The notes: generated by a model not told the origin, from the sequence alone. A stretch of DNA of 64,000 bases from DYJB01 sp963777165 (GCA_963777165.1 CAVZPO010000023.1:310001-374000), one strand, 5' to 3'; counted from the first letter of the stretch, positions 47,091 to 55,955 are shown. Made by a program: numbers and translations.

Positions 47091-47893
47091 CATGCGCCTC
47101 CTGGTCGGACGATGCGCGACAGGCGGCCGAAGAATCCGTCCTTGGCCTCCAGGCTTTCGAACGGGACTTCTTCGCCGTTCATCCGACGGGCGATATCGCG
47201 GAAGGCCTTGCCGGCGCGGCTCTTGGGGTCCAGGACCGCCGGCGTGCCCTGATTGGTTGCCACGGTGACCGACTCGTCCTCGGGCACGATGCCGATCAGG
47301 TCGATCGCCAGCACGTCCAGGATGTCGCCGGTGGAGAGCATGTCGCCGCGCTTGACCATCTCGGGCTTCACCCGGTTGACGATCAGCTTGGGAGGGTTCT
47401 TCTCCTCTGCCTCCACCAGTCCGATGATCCGGTCGGCGTCGCGCACCGCGGAGACCTCCGGGTTGGTGACAATCAGGACGAGGTCCGCCGGTGCGATGGC
47501 GTTGCGGAAACCGCGCTCGATCCCGGCCGGCGAGTCGATCAACACCCAGTCGAAGTCGCCGCGCAGCTCCTTGACCAGGCGTACCATGTCGGCAGGCGAC
47601 ACGGCCGTCTTGTCGCGCGTCTGGGCGGCGGGGATCAGATAGAGATCGGCCAGGCGCTTGTCCTTGATCAGCGCCTGACGCAGTTTGCAGCGACCTTCGA
47701 CCACATCGACCAGGTCGTAGACGATGCGGTTCTCGAGGCCCATGACCACGTCGAGGTTGCGCAACCCGATATCGCCGTCAATGCAGACGACGCGGTATCC
47801 GGCCGTGGCCAGGGCGACTCCGAGATTGGCGGTGGCAGTGGTCTTGCCAACGCCTCCCTTCCCGGAGGTGATCGTGGCAGCTTTGGCTGTCAT
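47090..47893 (-). CDS. minD: Septum-site determining ATPase MinD
   Basis: 267 residues. Deviant Walker A SGKGGVGKTT, GDIGLRNLDVVMGLENR, DSPAGIERGF and VTNPEVSAVRDADR are diagnostic. The C-terminus has GFFGRLSRIVR, a short amphipathic membrane-targeting helix. It recruits MinC to the membrane and is stimulated by MinE. It overlaps both minC and minE by a few bases. Confidence 0.97.
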   Translation of the reverse strand: MTAKAATITSGKGGVGKTTATANLGVALATAGYRVVCIDGDIGLRNLDVVMGLENRIVYDLVDVVEGRCKLRQALIKDKRLADLYLIPAAQTRDKTAVSPADMVRLVKELRGDFDWVLIDSPAGIERGFRNAIAPADLVLIVTNPEVSAVRDADRIIGLVEAEEKNPPKLIVNRVKPEMVKRGDMLSTGDILDVLAIDLIGIVPEDESVTVATNQGTPAVLDPKSRAGKAFRDIARRMNGEEVPFESLEAKDGFFGRLSRIVRPGGA

Positions 47894-48603
47894 CCAGTGC
47901 TCCCGTGCTCGTCCGCTTTGCGGCGGTGCTCATCGATCCACTTCTCGGCGACCAATTGTCCGTCTTTCAGCCTGGCCATCTCCGGCTGAGCCGTACCGCG
48001 CCGCTCCGGGGAAATCGCAATCTGGCCGGCGATCCGCAGCTGTGTGGGCGCCAGGTCGAGGGCGCACACGACGGCTTCCTCGTTCCCTCCGGCGCCTGCG
48101 TGCACGACTCCCCGCAGGCGCCCCCACACGATCACATCCCCTCCGGCGATGATCTCGGCGCCGGGATTCACATCCCCGACGACGACCACATGACCGGCAT
48201 AATGAATGTGGTGCCCCGAGCGCAGCGTGCGGTGGACCAGGGCGGCGTGCTCACCCGGCAGCTCGGTCTCGATCGGCTCGTCCTCTTCCCGGGCCCGCTG
48301 GCTCGGGCGCCCGAGGTCGAGCGCCAGGCCCAGGTCGGCTGCAGCCGAACGGGTCACCTGGGAAGTCCCCAGGATAGCCCACAGATTGACGCTGCGGCCC
48401 GCCAGCAGGTCGCGCAGGTGCCCGAGATCCGCCGCACCGAGATCGCGCCCTTCGAGCTGCAGCGCCAGCCGCGCTCCCTTGAAAAACTCGCCCCCCTCGT
48501 CGACCGTCAGCAACAGCGACGCCAGGGCCTCCTCCCACGGTCCTTCGGGAACGTGGACCAGAAGGCCGTCACCGACGCCTTTCACCGCAAGTCCGCTGTT
48601 CAT
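47890..48603 (-). CDS. minC: Septum-site determining protein MinC
   Basis: 237 residues. N-terminal domain 1-100, then a Gly-rich beta-helix with GHVVVVGDVNPGAEIIAGGDVIVWGRLRG-type repeats (visible as GDVNPGAEI and GGDVIVWG), which blocks FtsZ assembly. The stop overlaps the minD start (ATGA). ATG 48603 is 17 bases after a TATAAT box, giving a very short leader with TTAGGT. Confidence 0.93.
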   Translation of the reverse strand: MNSGLAVKGVGDGLLVHVPEGPWEEALASLLLTVDEGGEFFKGARLALQLEGRDLGAADLGHLRDLLAGRSVNLWAILGTSQVTRSAAADLGLALDLGRPSQRAREEDEPIETELPGEHAALVHRTLRSGHHIHYAGHVVVVGDVNPGAEIIAGGDVIVWGRLRGVVHAGAGGNEEAVVCALDLAPTQLRIAGQIAISPERRGTAQPEMARLKDGQLVAEKWIDEHRRKADEHGSTG

Positions 48604-48620
48604 GATGACCTAACTGTGGG

Positions 48621-48629
48621 ATTATAGCA
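48621..48629 (-). promoter_or_regulatory. Extended -10 promoter of minCDE-rodA
   Basis: The minus strand reads TGCTATAAT in the 36-base gap between mrdA and minC. No -35 is recognisable. It allows min genes to be made apart from the mre operon. Confidence 0.6.
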
Positions 48630-48639
48630 CGCCCACCCG

Positions 48640-50736
48640 CTAGCTCTGGCGGGCGGCGTCGATGGCTTTCAAATTGAAGTAGGCCTCGAGGACCTGCTTG
48701 ACTATCGGCCCGGCGGTGATGGCGCCTTCGGCGCCGTTGTACACGAAGGCCACCACGGCGATTTCCGGGTTCTCGTACGGGGCGAAAGCCGCGTACCAGG
48801 CGTGCGTGGGCCACAAGCCGGGGATGCACAACCCCTTGTCATCGGCGACCTTGTCGCAGAACTCCCCGGTGCCCGTCTTCCCTGCGGAGGAGATGTTTTC
48901 GAGCTGGGCGTAGTCTTCGGCAGTGCCTTCGGTGACGACCATGCGCATGCCCTGGCGAACGAGCTCAAGCACCTCAGGCTGCACGTCGACATCGGGAGTG
49001 AACTCACGCGTTTCGAGCTGGGAGAGGATGCTTTCCGGCAGGTCGCGGCAGCTGCCGATCTCTTCCACGGGTGTAATCGCTCCGTCCAACAGGTCCCACA
49101 AGACACACGGCTGTACGGCACGCAGCGTGTTGCCCTCGCCGTCCAGCACCTCCTCGACCAGGTGGGGCCACATTACCTTGCCGTTGTTGGCGATCGTGGA
49201 GACCGACGTGAGCACCTGGAGGGGTGTTGCCAGAACGAATCCCTGGCCGGTGGCCGTGTTGTAGGTGTCGCCGGTCGACCAGCTCTCGCCGAGCGTGATG
49301 CGTTTCCAATCGCGGCTTGGGATCAGACCGCCCTCCTCGGCCGGCAGTTCGAGCCCCAGGGGCGCTCCGTAGCCGAGGGCGTAGGCATAGCGGGAGATGT
49401 CGTCGATCCCCAGCCCGCCATCGCGGATTTGCTCGCCGGGGAACCCGCCGCCGACCTTGTAGAAATACACGTTGCAGGAAAACGCGAGCGCGTGCAGGAA
49501 ATCAACCCGGCCATGGCCATCTCGCTTCCAGCACACGAAGTCCTTGGCCTGACCAGGGTCGTTGGGGAAGTACGCGTTCTGGATCGTGATTTTCCCCGGG
49601 TCGACGATCGTCTGCTGCGGGGTAATCACCCCCTCGTTCAGCGCGCCAACCGACGTCACCAGTTTGAACGTCGAACCCGGCGGGAAGGTGGACGAGATGG
49701 AGTGATTGACGAGCGGCTTACCCCGCTCGTCTTCAATCAGCGCCTGGTAGTAGTCCTGCGGGATGAACCGCGCCAGGCGATTGCTTTCATAGGTCGGCAG
49801 TGTGACCAGCGCCAGGATCTCACCGGTCTGCGGGTTCATGGCGATGACCACGCCGAGCGGCGTTCGGATTTCGCCGGCGAAGCGGTTAATGAACTCCATG
49901 CGGTTTCGCAGCGCCGTGTCGGCGGCCGCCTGCAGCCGGGTATCGATCGTCAAGCGCAGGCTGCTGCCGGGTGTCGGCTGCCGGACCTCCCCGACTTCCC
50001 GCAGAGGCCGGCCGGCGACATCTTCCTCGACCTGCTTGAAACCGTTGCTTCCGGACAGCACCGCCTGGTACGCGGCCTCGATCCCGGAGTAGCCGATGCG
50101 GTCCCGATCGGACACGAAGCCGAGTTCTTCCAGCTGCTGGGCCAGGGAGGCGGGGATCGGGCCGAGGTACCCGAGGATGGCCGAGGTCAGTGCACCGGTG
50201 GAGTAATTGCGCACGGGCGCGGCTTCGATGCTCACGCCTGGCAAGTCGCCCTGCTGCTCGCGCAGGACCCGCGCCACGCTCTCGCTCACGTCACAGGCGA
50301 TCGGCCAGGCCTCGTAGGGTGCGATCGAAGCGCGCTCCTCCACCAACTGGCGAACGCCGCGCCCGGCGACGCAGCGGGCGGCCTTCTCGCCTTCCTGACT
50401 GATCGGGACACCGGTCAATTCAGCCAGACGGGCGTAGATCATTTCGATCTCGGCTTCACTATCGGGGAGATAGGCCGGGGTGACCATCACGTTGTACGCC
50501 GGCAGGTTGCGGACCATGAGCGAGCCGTTGCGGTCGTAGATCACGCCGCGCGGCGCCGGCAGGCGAACGTTGGTGATGCGGTTCTCGCGCGCCGCTTCCA
50601 GGAAACTGGCGCCCTGCAGGATCTGCAGATTGAACAGCCGGGCGACAAAGGCGAAGGCCACGAGGGCCATCGCGGCATAGGTGACGGTCAGCCGCCACAG
50701 GGGGATCTTGCTGCCTTCGGCCGGGAGGAGCCTCAT
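48640..50736 (-). CDS. mrdA: Penicillin-binding protein 2, elongation transpeptidase
   Basis: 698 residues. A single N-terminal helix (about 12-35), dimerisation region with RLPAPRGVIYDRNG, then the transpeptidase domain: catalytic Ser355 in PPGSTFKLV, SCN motif in AFSCNVYFYK, and KTG in SAGKTGTGEF. It cross-links side-wall peptidoglycan with RodA. The start overlaps mreD by 4 bases. Two Cys-bearing insertions (CVAGRGV, SCRDLPE) are unusual and could form a disulfide outside the membrane. Confidence 0.95.
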   Translation of the reverse strand: MRLLPAEGSKIPLWRLTVTYAAMALVAFAFVARLFNLQILQGASFLEAARENRITNVRLPAPRGVIYDRNGSLMVRNLPAYNVMVTPAYLPDSEAEIEMIYARLAELTGVPISQEGEKAARCVAGRGVRQLVEERASIAPYEAWPIACDVSESVARVLREQQGDLPGVSIEAAPVRNYSTGALTSAILGYLGPIPASLAQQLEELGFVSDRDRIGYSGIEAAYQAVLSGSNGFKQVEEDVAGRPLREVGEVRQPTPGSSLRLTIDTRLQAAADTALRNRMEFINRFAGEIRTPLGVVIAMNPQTGEILALVTLPTYESNRLARFIPQDYYQALIEDERGKPLVNHSISSTFPPGSTFKLVTSVGALNEGVITPQQTIVDPGKITIQNAYFPNDPGQAKDFVCWKRDGHGRVDFLHALAFSCNVYFYKVGGGFPGEQIRDGGLGIDDISRYAYALGYGAPLGLELPAEEGGLIPSRDWKRITLGESWSTGDTYNTATGQGFVLATPLQVLTSVSTIANNGKVMWPHLVEEVLDGEGNTLRAVQPCVLWDLLDGAITPVEEIGSCRDLPESILSQLETREFTPDVDVQPEVLELVRQGMRMVVTEGTAEDYAQLENISSAGKTGTGEFCDKVADDKGLCIPGLWPTHAWYAAFAPYENPEIAVVAFVYNGAEGAITAGPIVKQVLEAYFNLKAIDAARQS

Positions 50737-51236
50737 CCGATTTCAACCTCAGGTGGGACGAGCGCACGCTTCAGGCCCGTGGCCAGCTGCGCTGCCGGGA
50801 TGGCCAGCAGCATATTGAGGAACGTTTCGGGGAGCAGGATCCGCGATGCCAGGCTGGGGACATCGACGCGCGCTCCGACGATCACCGATGCCAGAAGCAT
50901 GTAGGCCGAGAAGAACAGGGATGCGGCGAAGACCACGCCGAGCGGGGTCAGCAGGTGGGCGCCCCATAGCCGTCCTTCGGTAAGGGATACCACAAAGGCC
51001 ACGAGAACCATCGCTAGTCCCGTGCTGCCCAGAGGGAGCGCCGAGAGGAGATCCAGGAAAAGTCCTCCGGCCAGGCCGAGCACCATCGCTTCTTGAGAAC
51101 GTCCGGTAAGCGCCCACGCGACGACCGCCACCAGCACGAGATCGGCACGACCGTCAGCCAGGCGAAGCTGAGAGGCCACAGCGGATTGCAGAATCGCCAG
51201 CAGCGCCATCAGGGGGAGCCCGATTGCATAGGCCAT
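50733..51236 (-). CDS. mreD: Rod shape-determining protein MreD
   Basis: 167 residues, five to six helices. LLAILQSAVASQLRL at the start, DLVLVAVVAWALTGRSQEAMVLGLAGGLFLDLLSALPLG-type core and LPETFLNMLLAIP fit MreD. It bridges MreBC to the RodA-PBP2 machine. It sits 8 bases after mreC and overlaps mrdA. Confidence 0.88.
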   Translation of the reverse strand: MAYAIGLPLMALLAILQSAVASQLRLADGRADLVLVAVVAWALTGRSQEAMVLGLAGGLFLDLLSALPLGSTGLAMVLVAFVVSLTEGRLWGAHLLTPLGVVFAASLFFSAYMLLASVIVGARVDVPSLASRILLPETFLNMLLAIPAAQLATGLKRALVPPEVEIG

Positions 51237-51244
51237 GGGAGAAT

Positions 51245-52036
51245 CTACGATCCGCCGCTCGCGACCGGCACGGGCTGGAAGCTGGTGATCACCAGGACGA
51301 TCTCCAGGTCCTCAAAGTCGACTCCCGGCTGGAGGACCGCTTGTTGAAAGAGCTCGTAGTCGCGGGCGCGGATGCTCGCCACCTGGCCGACGGTGATGTC
51401 GGGCGGATAGCCGCCGCCCAACCCGGAGGTCAGCACCAGCTCACCGGCGGTGATCTGAACTCCTTGATTGACCTGGTCCATCCACAGTTCCCCGTTGGGT
51501 TGGGCCACCGTAATGCCGTCCGCCCTTGAGTTTTGCAGACGAACATTAACCGCAGATTGGGGATCGGTGATCAGCTGGACGCGGGCGGCAGTCGGGAAGG
51601 CTTCGACGACACGGCCGACCAGTCCGCGGGCGGTGACCACGGGCATGCCGCGAGCAATTCCAGCATCGGTGCCGCTCCCGATCCAGAGGGAACGCAGGTA
51701 GGGACTGACATCTCGCCCGATGACGTTGGTCGCCAGATAGCGGCTGTCGGGGTTCGACCGGGCGTAGTTGAGCAGCGCGCCGAGGATCTCGGCCTCCGCC
51801 GCCTGCTCGCGCAGCGTGATCACTTCTCGCTGGAGCTGAGCCACTTCCGCCTGGAGGTCGGCGTTCTGCTGGCGCAGGACGGCCACGTCGCTGGGCGCCG
51901 CCAACAGATTGCGCAGGGTGGTGAAACGGACCGCGATCCATTCCTGCGCGGCAGCCACGGGGACCAGCGCTGCCCCTCGGATCGAGGTCAGGAACCCCGA
52001 GAGCGAGAGCACCAGCAGTGCCAGTGCCACCAGCAC
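51245..52036 (-). CDS. mreC: Rod shape-determining protein MreC, N-terminus uncertain
   Basis: 263 residues from GTG 52036. One helix at the very start, a coiled coil (VLRQQNADLQAEVAQLQREV), then the beta-domain with GRDVSPYLRSLWIGSGTDAG and GLVGRVVEAF. The frame continues upstream (SHETTSSRSLAAGIL) to the mreB stop without any ATG/GTG/TTG, while an ATG at 52077 in another frame reads MKRPPREA. Either GTG 52036 is used, which leaves no positive N-terminus, or one base is missing between 52077 and 52050. Confidence 0.85.
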   Translation of the reverse strand: MLVALALLVLSLSGFLTSIRGAALVPVAAAQEWIAVRFTTLRNLLAAPSDVAVLRQQNADLQAEVAQLQREVITLREQAAEAEILGALLNYARSNPDSRYLATNVIGRDVSPYLRSLWIGSGTDAGIARGMPVVTARGLVGRVVEAFPTAARVQLITDPQSAVNVRLQNSRADGITVAQPNGELWMDQVNQGVQITAGELVLTSGLGGGYPPDITVGQVASIRARDYELFQQAVLQPGVDFEDLEIVLVITSFQPVPVASGGS

Positions 52037-52102
52037 CAGGATTCCGGCCGCCAGGCTTCGCGAGGAGGTCGTTTCATGGCTTGCGCCGGCCGCGGGGGTG
52101 GA

Positions 52103-53161
52103 TCAGACCGTGCCCCGATCGAGGCCGGTCAGGAACGGCTTGTTGGCGTCCAGATCCTCCAGGATCGACCCCGCGCCGCGCACGACGCAGGTCATCGGGT
52201 CGGAGGCGACCCAGACGCGCATCTTGAGTTCATTGGCCAGCCGCTCGGGCAGCCCCTGAAGCTGTGACCCGCCGCCGGCCAGGCACAGCCCCGACTCCAT
52301 CAGGTCGGCGATCAACTCGGGCGGAATCTCGTCGATGGCGTCCCGGATCGTATCGATGATTGTGCGCACCGATCCGGAGAGCGCGTCGCGGATCTCGACC
52401 GACGAGACCTCGATCGCCTCGGGCAGTCCGGAAACGAGATTGCGCCCGCGCACCGTGACCGTATGCTCTTCCTTCAACGGGTACGCAGATCCGATGGCGA
52501 TCTTGGTCCGTTCGGCCATTCGCTCCCCGGTGAGCAGGTTGTACTTATTGCGCACGTAGTTGACGATGTCCTGATCCATCTCGTCGCCGGCGACGCGCAG
52601 CGAGCGCGAGACGACGACGCCGCCCATGGAGAACACCGCCAGCTCCGTGGTGCCGCCGCCGATGTCGACGATCATCGATCCGCGCACTTCGCCCACCGGC
52701 AGCCCGGCGCCCAGCGCCGCAGCCATCGGCTCCTCGATTAGATAGGCTTCGCGGGCGCCGGCAGCCATCGTCGCATCGTACACGGCGCGTTTCTCGACCT
52801 CGGTGGCCCCGCTGGGAATGCCGACCACCACCCGCGGGCGCGGCACGGGCACGATGCTCTGTTCATGAGCCTTGCCGATGAAGTACTCGAGCATCGCCTC
52901 GGTGATGTCGAATTCGGAGATCACGCCGTCTTTGAGCGGCCGGAGGGCGACCACGTTGGGCGGCGTGCGGCCGACCATCTCCTTGGCTTCCGAGCCGATG
53001 GCCAGCGGGCGCTTGGACTTCTTCTCGATCGCCACCCACGAAGGCTCGTTGATGACGATGCCCTTGCCGCGCACCAGGACCAATGTGTTGGCCGTGCCCA
53101 GGTCGATCCCGATGTCCAGCGAGAACAGGCCGAGAAGCCAGTTCAGTGGATTGAAGGCCAA
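52103..53161 (-). CDS. mreB: Rod shape-determining actin homologue MreB
   Basis: 352 residues. Actin-fold loops: IDLGTANTLV (phosphate 1), VVVGIPSGATEVEKRAV, DIGGGTTELAV (phosphate 2) and LAGGGSQLQGL (adenosine). The N-terminal NPLNWLLGLF is a membrane-binding helix. TTG 53161 is chosen for AGGAGG 7 bases upstream. An extended -10 promoter lies about 75 bases upstream. It heads mreBCD-mrdA. Confidence 0.96.
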   Translation of the reverse strand: MAFNPLNWLLGLFSLDIGIDLGTANTLVLVRGKGIVINEPSWVAIEKKSKRPLAIGSEAKEMVGRTPPNVVALRPLKDGVISEFDITEAMLEYFIGKAHEQSIVPVPRPRVVVGIPSGATEVEKRAVYDATMAAGAREAYLIEEPMAAALGAGLPVGEVRGSMIVDIGGGTTELAVFSMGGVVVSRSLRVAGDEMDQDIVNYVRNKYNLLTGERMAERTKIAIGSAYPLKEEHTVTVRGRNLVSGLPEAIEVSSVEIRDALSGSVRTIIDTIRDAIDEIPPELIADLMESGLCLAGGGSQLQGLPERLANELKMRVWVASDPMTCVVRGAGSILEDLDANKPFLTGLDRGTV

Positions 53162-53236
53162 CGGGGAAGTCCTCCTGGGGCTCGGCGGTCGCCGGAAGGC
53201 AGGCTCGGGCCCGACTTCCCGGCAGGACCATGGGCG

Positions 53237-53245
53237 ATTATAGCA
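53237..53245 (-). promoter_or_regulatory. Extended -10 promoter of mreB
   Basis: The minus strand reads TGCTATAAT. Leader to TTG 53161 is about 70 bases and ends CAGGAGGAC. Confidence 0.65.
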
Positions 53246-53303
53246 TAGGGGTCCCGGCAGGCATCCGGGGCGGGGAGAGAACGCCGTGAATCACCCCGGC
53301 GCA

Positions 53304-53309
53304 TATAAT
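53304..53309 (+). promoter_or_regulatory. -10 box before the DUF1801 gene
   Basis: TATAAT, 43 bases before ATG 53353, without a convincing -35. It is divergent from the mreB promoter. Confidence 0.45.
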
Positions 53310-53352
53310 CCTGGGCATCAGCCTGCACCCCCGACCGACCGGGAGGACGGGA

Positions 53353-53775
53353 ATGGTCACCAGGAAGGCACGGTCCTCGAAGGCCGTGAAGGAAGCCGCC
53401 CCGAGTGAAGTCGATGAATTCCTTGCAACGCTGGAGCATCCACGCAAGGCCGAGATCGAGGCGGTCAGGGCCATCCTTCTGGGCGCCGATGCGCGCATCC
53501 ACGAGAGCATCAAGTGGAATGCACCCAGCTTCTCAACGACCGAGCACTTCGCAACGTTCAACCTGCGGCCGAAGGATGCCGTTCAAGTGGTCCTTCACTT
53601 CGGGGCTAGAGTTCGAGCCCGCTCCCCGGAGATTTCGATCTACGATCCATCCGGCATGCTTAAGTGGGTCGCCAAAGATAGATGCATCGTCGTCCTGATG
53701 GACATGAAGGAAATAGAATCCAAGAAAGGTGCGCTCAGATCGATCGTGAAGCAATGGATCAGGCAGATGTCGTAG
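53353..53775 (+). CDS. DUF1801-domain protein
   Basis: 140 residues. The YdhG-like/DUF1801 core is visible: VDEFLATLEHPRKAEIEAVR, HESIKWNAPSF and VVLHFGARVR, ending in a helix with KGALRSIVKQWI. These small proteins have an iron-chaperone-like (frataxin-resembling) fold; function unproven. GGGAGGA precedes the ATG. Codon use is less GC-biased toward the end, which may hint at later acquisition. Confidence 0.82.
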   Translation: MVTRKARSSKAVKEAAPSEVDEFLATLEHPRKAEIEAVRAILLGADARIHESIKWNAPSFSTTEHFATFNLRPKDAVQVVLHFGARVRARSPEISIYDPSGMLKWVAKDRCIVVLMDMKEIESKKGALRSIVKQWIRQMS

Positions 53776-53857
53776 GACACGAAACCCAAACGCAGGGCCT
53801 GGAGTGGGTCACGCCTCGATTCCACGGAACCCCCGCGGCGGCTGGTGAACCCAAGCG

Positions 53858-55294
53858 ATGGACGTCCTGAAGGCGATTGAAAGCGAGTTGGAGACCCTCG
53901 GGGTCTTGCTCCCCGGGGAGGGTGTACTTGTCGGTGTCTCGGGCGGCGGTGACAGCGTATGCCTGCTGCACGGCCTGGTCAGCCTCGGGGTTCCTGTCAT
54001 CGCCGCGCACCTGGACCATGGCCTGCGACGCTCGAGCTGGGCCGATGGGCGGTATGTCCTGCGCCTTGCGGCTTCGCTCGGGGTTCCGGCGGTTGCCCAG
54101 CGGATCGAGCCGGGGAGCTTGGAGGCGGGGCCGGGTTCGCTCGAGGATCACGCCCGCAAGGCGCGCTACCGGTTCCTCGCTTCGGTCGCCCGCGACTATG
54201 CATGCCGAACGATCGCCGTGGGCCACACGCAGGATGATCAGGCCGAGACGGTCCTGATGCACCTGTTGCGCGGATCCGGGACGCGCGGGCTGCGGGGAAT
54301 GCGCCCGGCATGCCGTCTGGATGACGTCACCGGCGAGCCGCAGGATGCAGACTTGCGGCTCGTGCGACCGCTGCTCGGGGTCCCCCGGGAGACGACGCTG
54401 GCCTACTGCCGCGAGCGCAGGCTCGCGATTCGCACCGACCCCACCAACGAACAGACGGTCTTTCTGCGCAACCGGGTTCGCCTGGAGCTGCTCCCGCTCC
54501 TGGCCACCTACAATCCGGCCATCCGACAGACGCTGGCGCGCACAGCCGACGTCCTGGCAGGCGACGCGCAGGCGCTGGAATCACTCCTCGGTCTCGTCGT
54601 GCCGGAATTGGTGGGGCCACCGGCACCGGACAGCGTGCAGGTTGATCAGGAGAAACTGCTTGGCCTTCCGCCTGGCGTACAGAGGGTCATCCTGCGTGAG
54701 ATCCTGTGTGACCTGAGCGGCGAGGGAGCCGAAGTGGGTTTCCAGGCAGTCGAACGGGCGCGTGCCTGTCTGCGTTCGGAGCGCTGGACCTCTCTACCGG
54801 GCGATGTCGAAATGCGGGCCGAAGCTGGCAACCTCGTGTTCTCCAAGGGAGGTGCTCCTCGACCCTCTGCCGGGGCCCATCCGCAACTCGAGGCGCCGGC
54901 CGAGGTGCGCCTGCAGGCTCCCTTCAGCATCCAGTTGAGGGACGGATGGAAGCTCGAGGCGGCCGAGGAAGCGGCCGCCAAGGGAACTCGCACCTATCGC
55001 ACCGATGCGAGATGGGAGACGGCCTTCGACGCTCAGGCCTTTGGCCTGGATGTCACCCTCCGCGCACCCAGGCCAGGAGACCGCATGACGCCGTTCGGCG
55101 CGCCGGGAAGCAAGAAGCTTTCCGACCTGTTCCAAGAAGGCAGAGTCCCCGCGGCCGCGCGTCCCCTGTGGCCCGTCATTTGTCAATCGGGTTCGATTGT
55201 CTGGCTGGTTGGCCTGCGTCGGGCAGAAGTCGCGCGAGTCGATGTGCACACGCGCCGGGTTCTGAGGCTCCGGTTGATCGCGCCCGGGGCCTGA
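53858..55294 (+). CDS. tilS: tRNA(Ile)-lysidine synthetase
   Basis: 478 residues. PP-loop VSGGGDSVCLLH at 28-39, HLDHGLR, GHTQDDQAETVLMHLLRG and NRVRLELLP are TilS signatures. The C-terminal domain (about 375-478) includes RPGDRMTPFGAPGSKKLSDLF. It converts C34 of tRNA-Ile(CAU) to lysidine so that AUA is read as Ile; essential. ATG 53858 lies 82 bases after the DUF1801 stop; no own promoter is clear. Confidence 0.95.
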   Translation: MDVLKAIESELETLGVLLPGEGVLVGVSGGGDSVCLLHGLVSLGVPVIAAHLDHGLRRSSWADGRYVLRLAASLGVPAVAQRIEPGSLEAGPGSLEDHARKARYRFLASVARDYACRTIAVGHTQDDQAETVLMHLLRGSGTRGLRGMRPACRLDDVTGEPQDADLRLVRPLLGVPRETTLAYCRERRLAIRTDPTNEQTVFLRNRVRLELLPLLATYNPAIRQTLARTADVLAGDAQALESLLGLVVPELVGPPAPDSVQVDQEKLLGLPPGVQRVILREILCDLSGEGAEVGFQAVERARACLRSERWTSLPGDVEMRAEAGNLVFSKGGAPRPSAGAHPQLEAPAEVRLQAPFSIQLRDGWKLEAAEEAAAKGTRTYRTDARWETAFDAQAFGLDVTLRAPRPGDRMTPFGAPGSKKLSDLFQEGRVPAAARPLWPVICQSGSIVWLVGLRRAEVARVDVHTRRVLRLRLIAPGA

Positions 55295-55508
55295 TCCCTG
55301 ACTGCCTCCCCCCGCGAACGCCTTCGGCCAGACCGGCACGCGGATACGCCCGCTCGGCAGGGTCGAACGCAGTTGCCCCGGCCCGATCTCGACCCGCGGG
55401 CCGCGCCCTGTTCGGACCCGACACCCCCCATTTGTGACGCTGTCCGGTCGTAGCGCACGCAAGTCTCCATGGGTAGGGGTCTCGGAAGTCGTGCTCGCCG
55501 AAGGACGC
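55295..55508. other. Non-coding stretch between tilS and the glnA promoter
   Basis: 214 bases. Open frames exist on both strands but lack starts with ribosome sites and have atypical composition. No hairpin with a T-tract follows tilS. Confidence 0.4.
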
Positions 55509-55538
55509 TTGACTCGGGTGGATCAGTCTTGTTAGAAT
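55509..55538 (+). promoter_or_regulatory. Promoter of the structured RNA/glnA leader
   Basis: TTGACT (55509-55514), an 18-base spacer and TAGAAT (55533-55538). Transcription should begin near 55545, over 400 bases before the glnA ATG. Confidence 0.78.
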
Positions 55539-55544
55539 CTTGTC

Positions 55545-55887
55545 CTAGAAGAGGGCACGCTACAACCGAATACAGGGAGACCAGCGTATGGGTCTCAGCT
55601 TCGGCTGAGACTACGAGGCGGAGGTTCCCTGCCGCGGGGCAGGGCTAACCCGGGAAGATCCGGGGAAAATCGAGCGATCAGCGGAAGCCTCCGGAGCTCG
55701 CCACAAGTTCCTCTCTCCCTTCCAGAGTACTGCGGCGCGAAAACCGTTCGGTGACGGGCGGGACAAGTGGCGCAGGGTGGCCAGGTGCATGCGTCCGTAC
55801 GCGCGCCTGTCGATTCTGGAAGGGCGTCCGTCTGAGCTGCGGTCCCGACCGCGCACAGGGCACGCCCGGCGTGCCCTGTTTGTTTTT
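55545..55887 (+). ncRNA. Putative structured RNA or long glnA leader, unknown family
   Basis: About 340 bases between a good promoter and a strong terminator, with no convincing open frame. Visible helices: GTCTCAGC-TTCG-GCTGAGAC (55592-55611, a UUCG tetraloop hairpin); CCCTGCC/GGCAGGG (55627-55644); CCCGG/CCGGG (55649-55664); and CGGAGG/CCTCCG (55619-55624 with 55688-55693), which encloses the last two. I do not recognise RNase P, tmRNA, SRP RNA, 6S, T-box or a known riboswitch. It could be a stand-alone RNA or an attenuating leader of glnA, whose ATG lies 68 bases after the terminator. Confidence 0.6.
55855..55887 (+). terminator. Rho-independent terminator upstream of glnA
   Basis: A 10-bp stem (ACAGGGCACG with CGTGCCCTGT, loop CCCGG) followed by TTGTTTTT. 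It either ends the RNA at 55545 or acts as an attenuator of glnA. Confidence 0.88.
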
Positions 55888-55955
55888 CGGGCGCGGGTCT
55901 CGGCCACCGCCAGCACTTCCGGGCCGAAGGGATGCAGATCAGGAGGAGCGCAGCC

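Noticed and set aside
54794..55462. Minus-strand open frame spanning the tilS end
   Set aside because: It lies mostly antisense to tilS and has no ribosome site; composition is that of a shadow frame.
55770..55800. T-box-like AGGGTGG in the glnA leader
   Set aside because: The rest of the T-box consensus (ACCGCG) is missing and no specifier stem or antiterminator pairing was found.
55850..55870. CGCACAGGGCA resembling a c-di-GMP (GEMM) riboswitch core
   Set aside because: It is the left arm of the terminator, and no surrounding GEMM helices exist.
55545..55887. RNase P RNA or tmRNA
   Set aside because: The universal RNase P segments and the tmRNA tRNA-like ends are absent.
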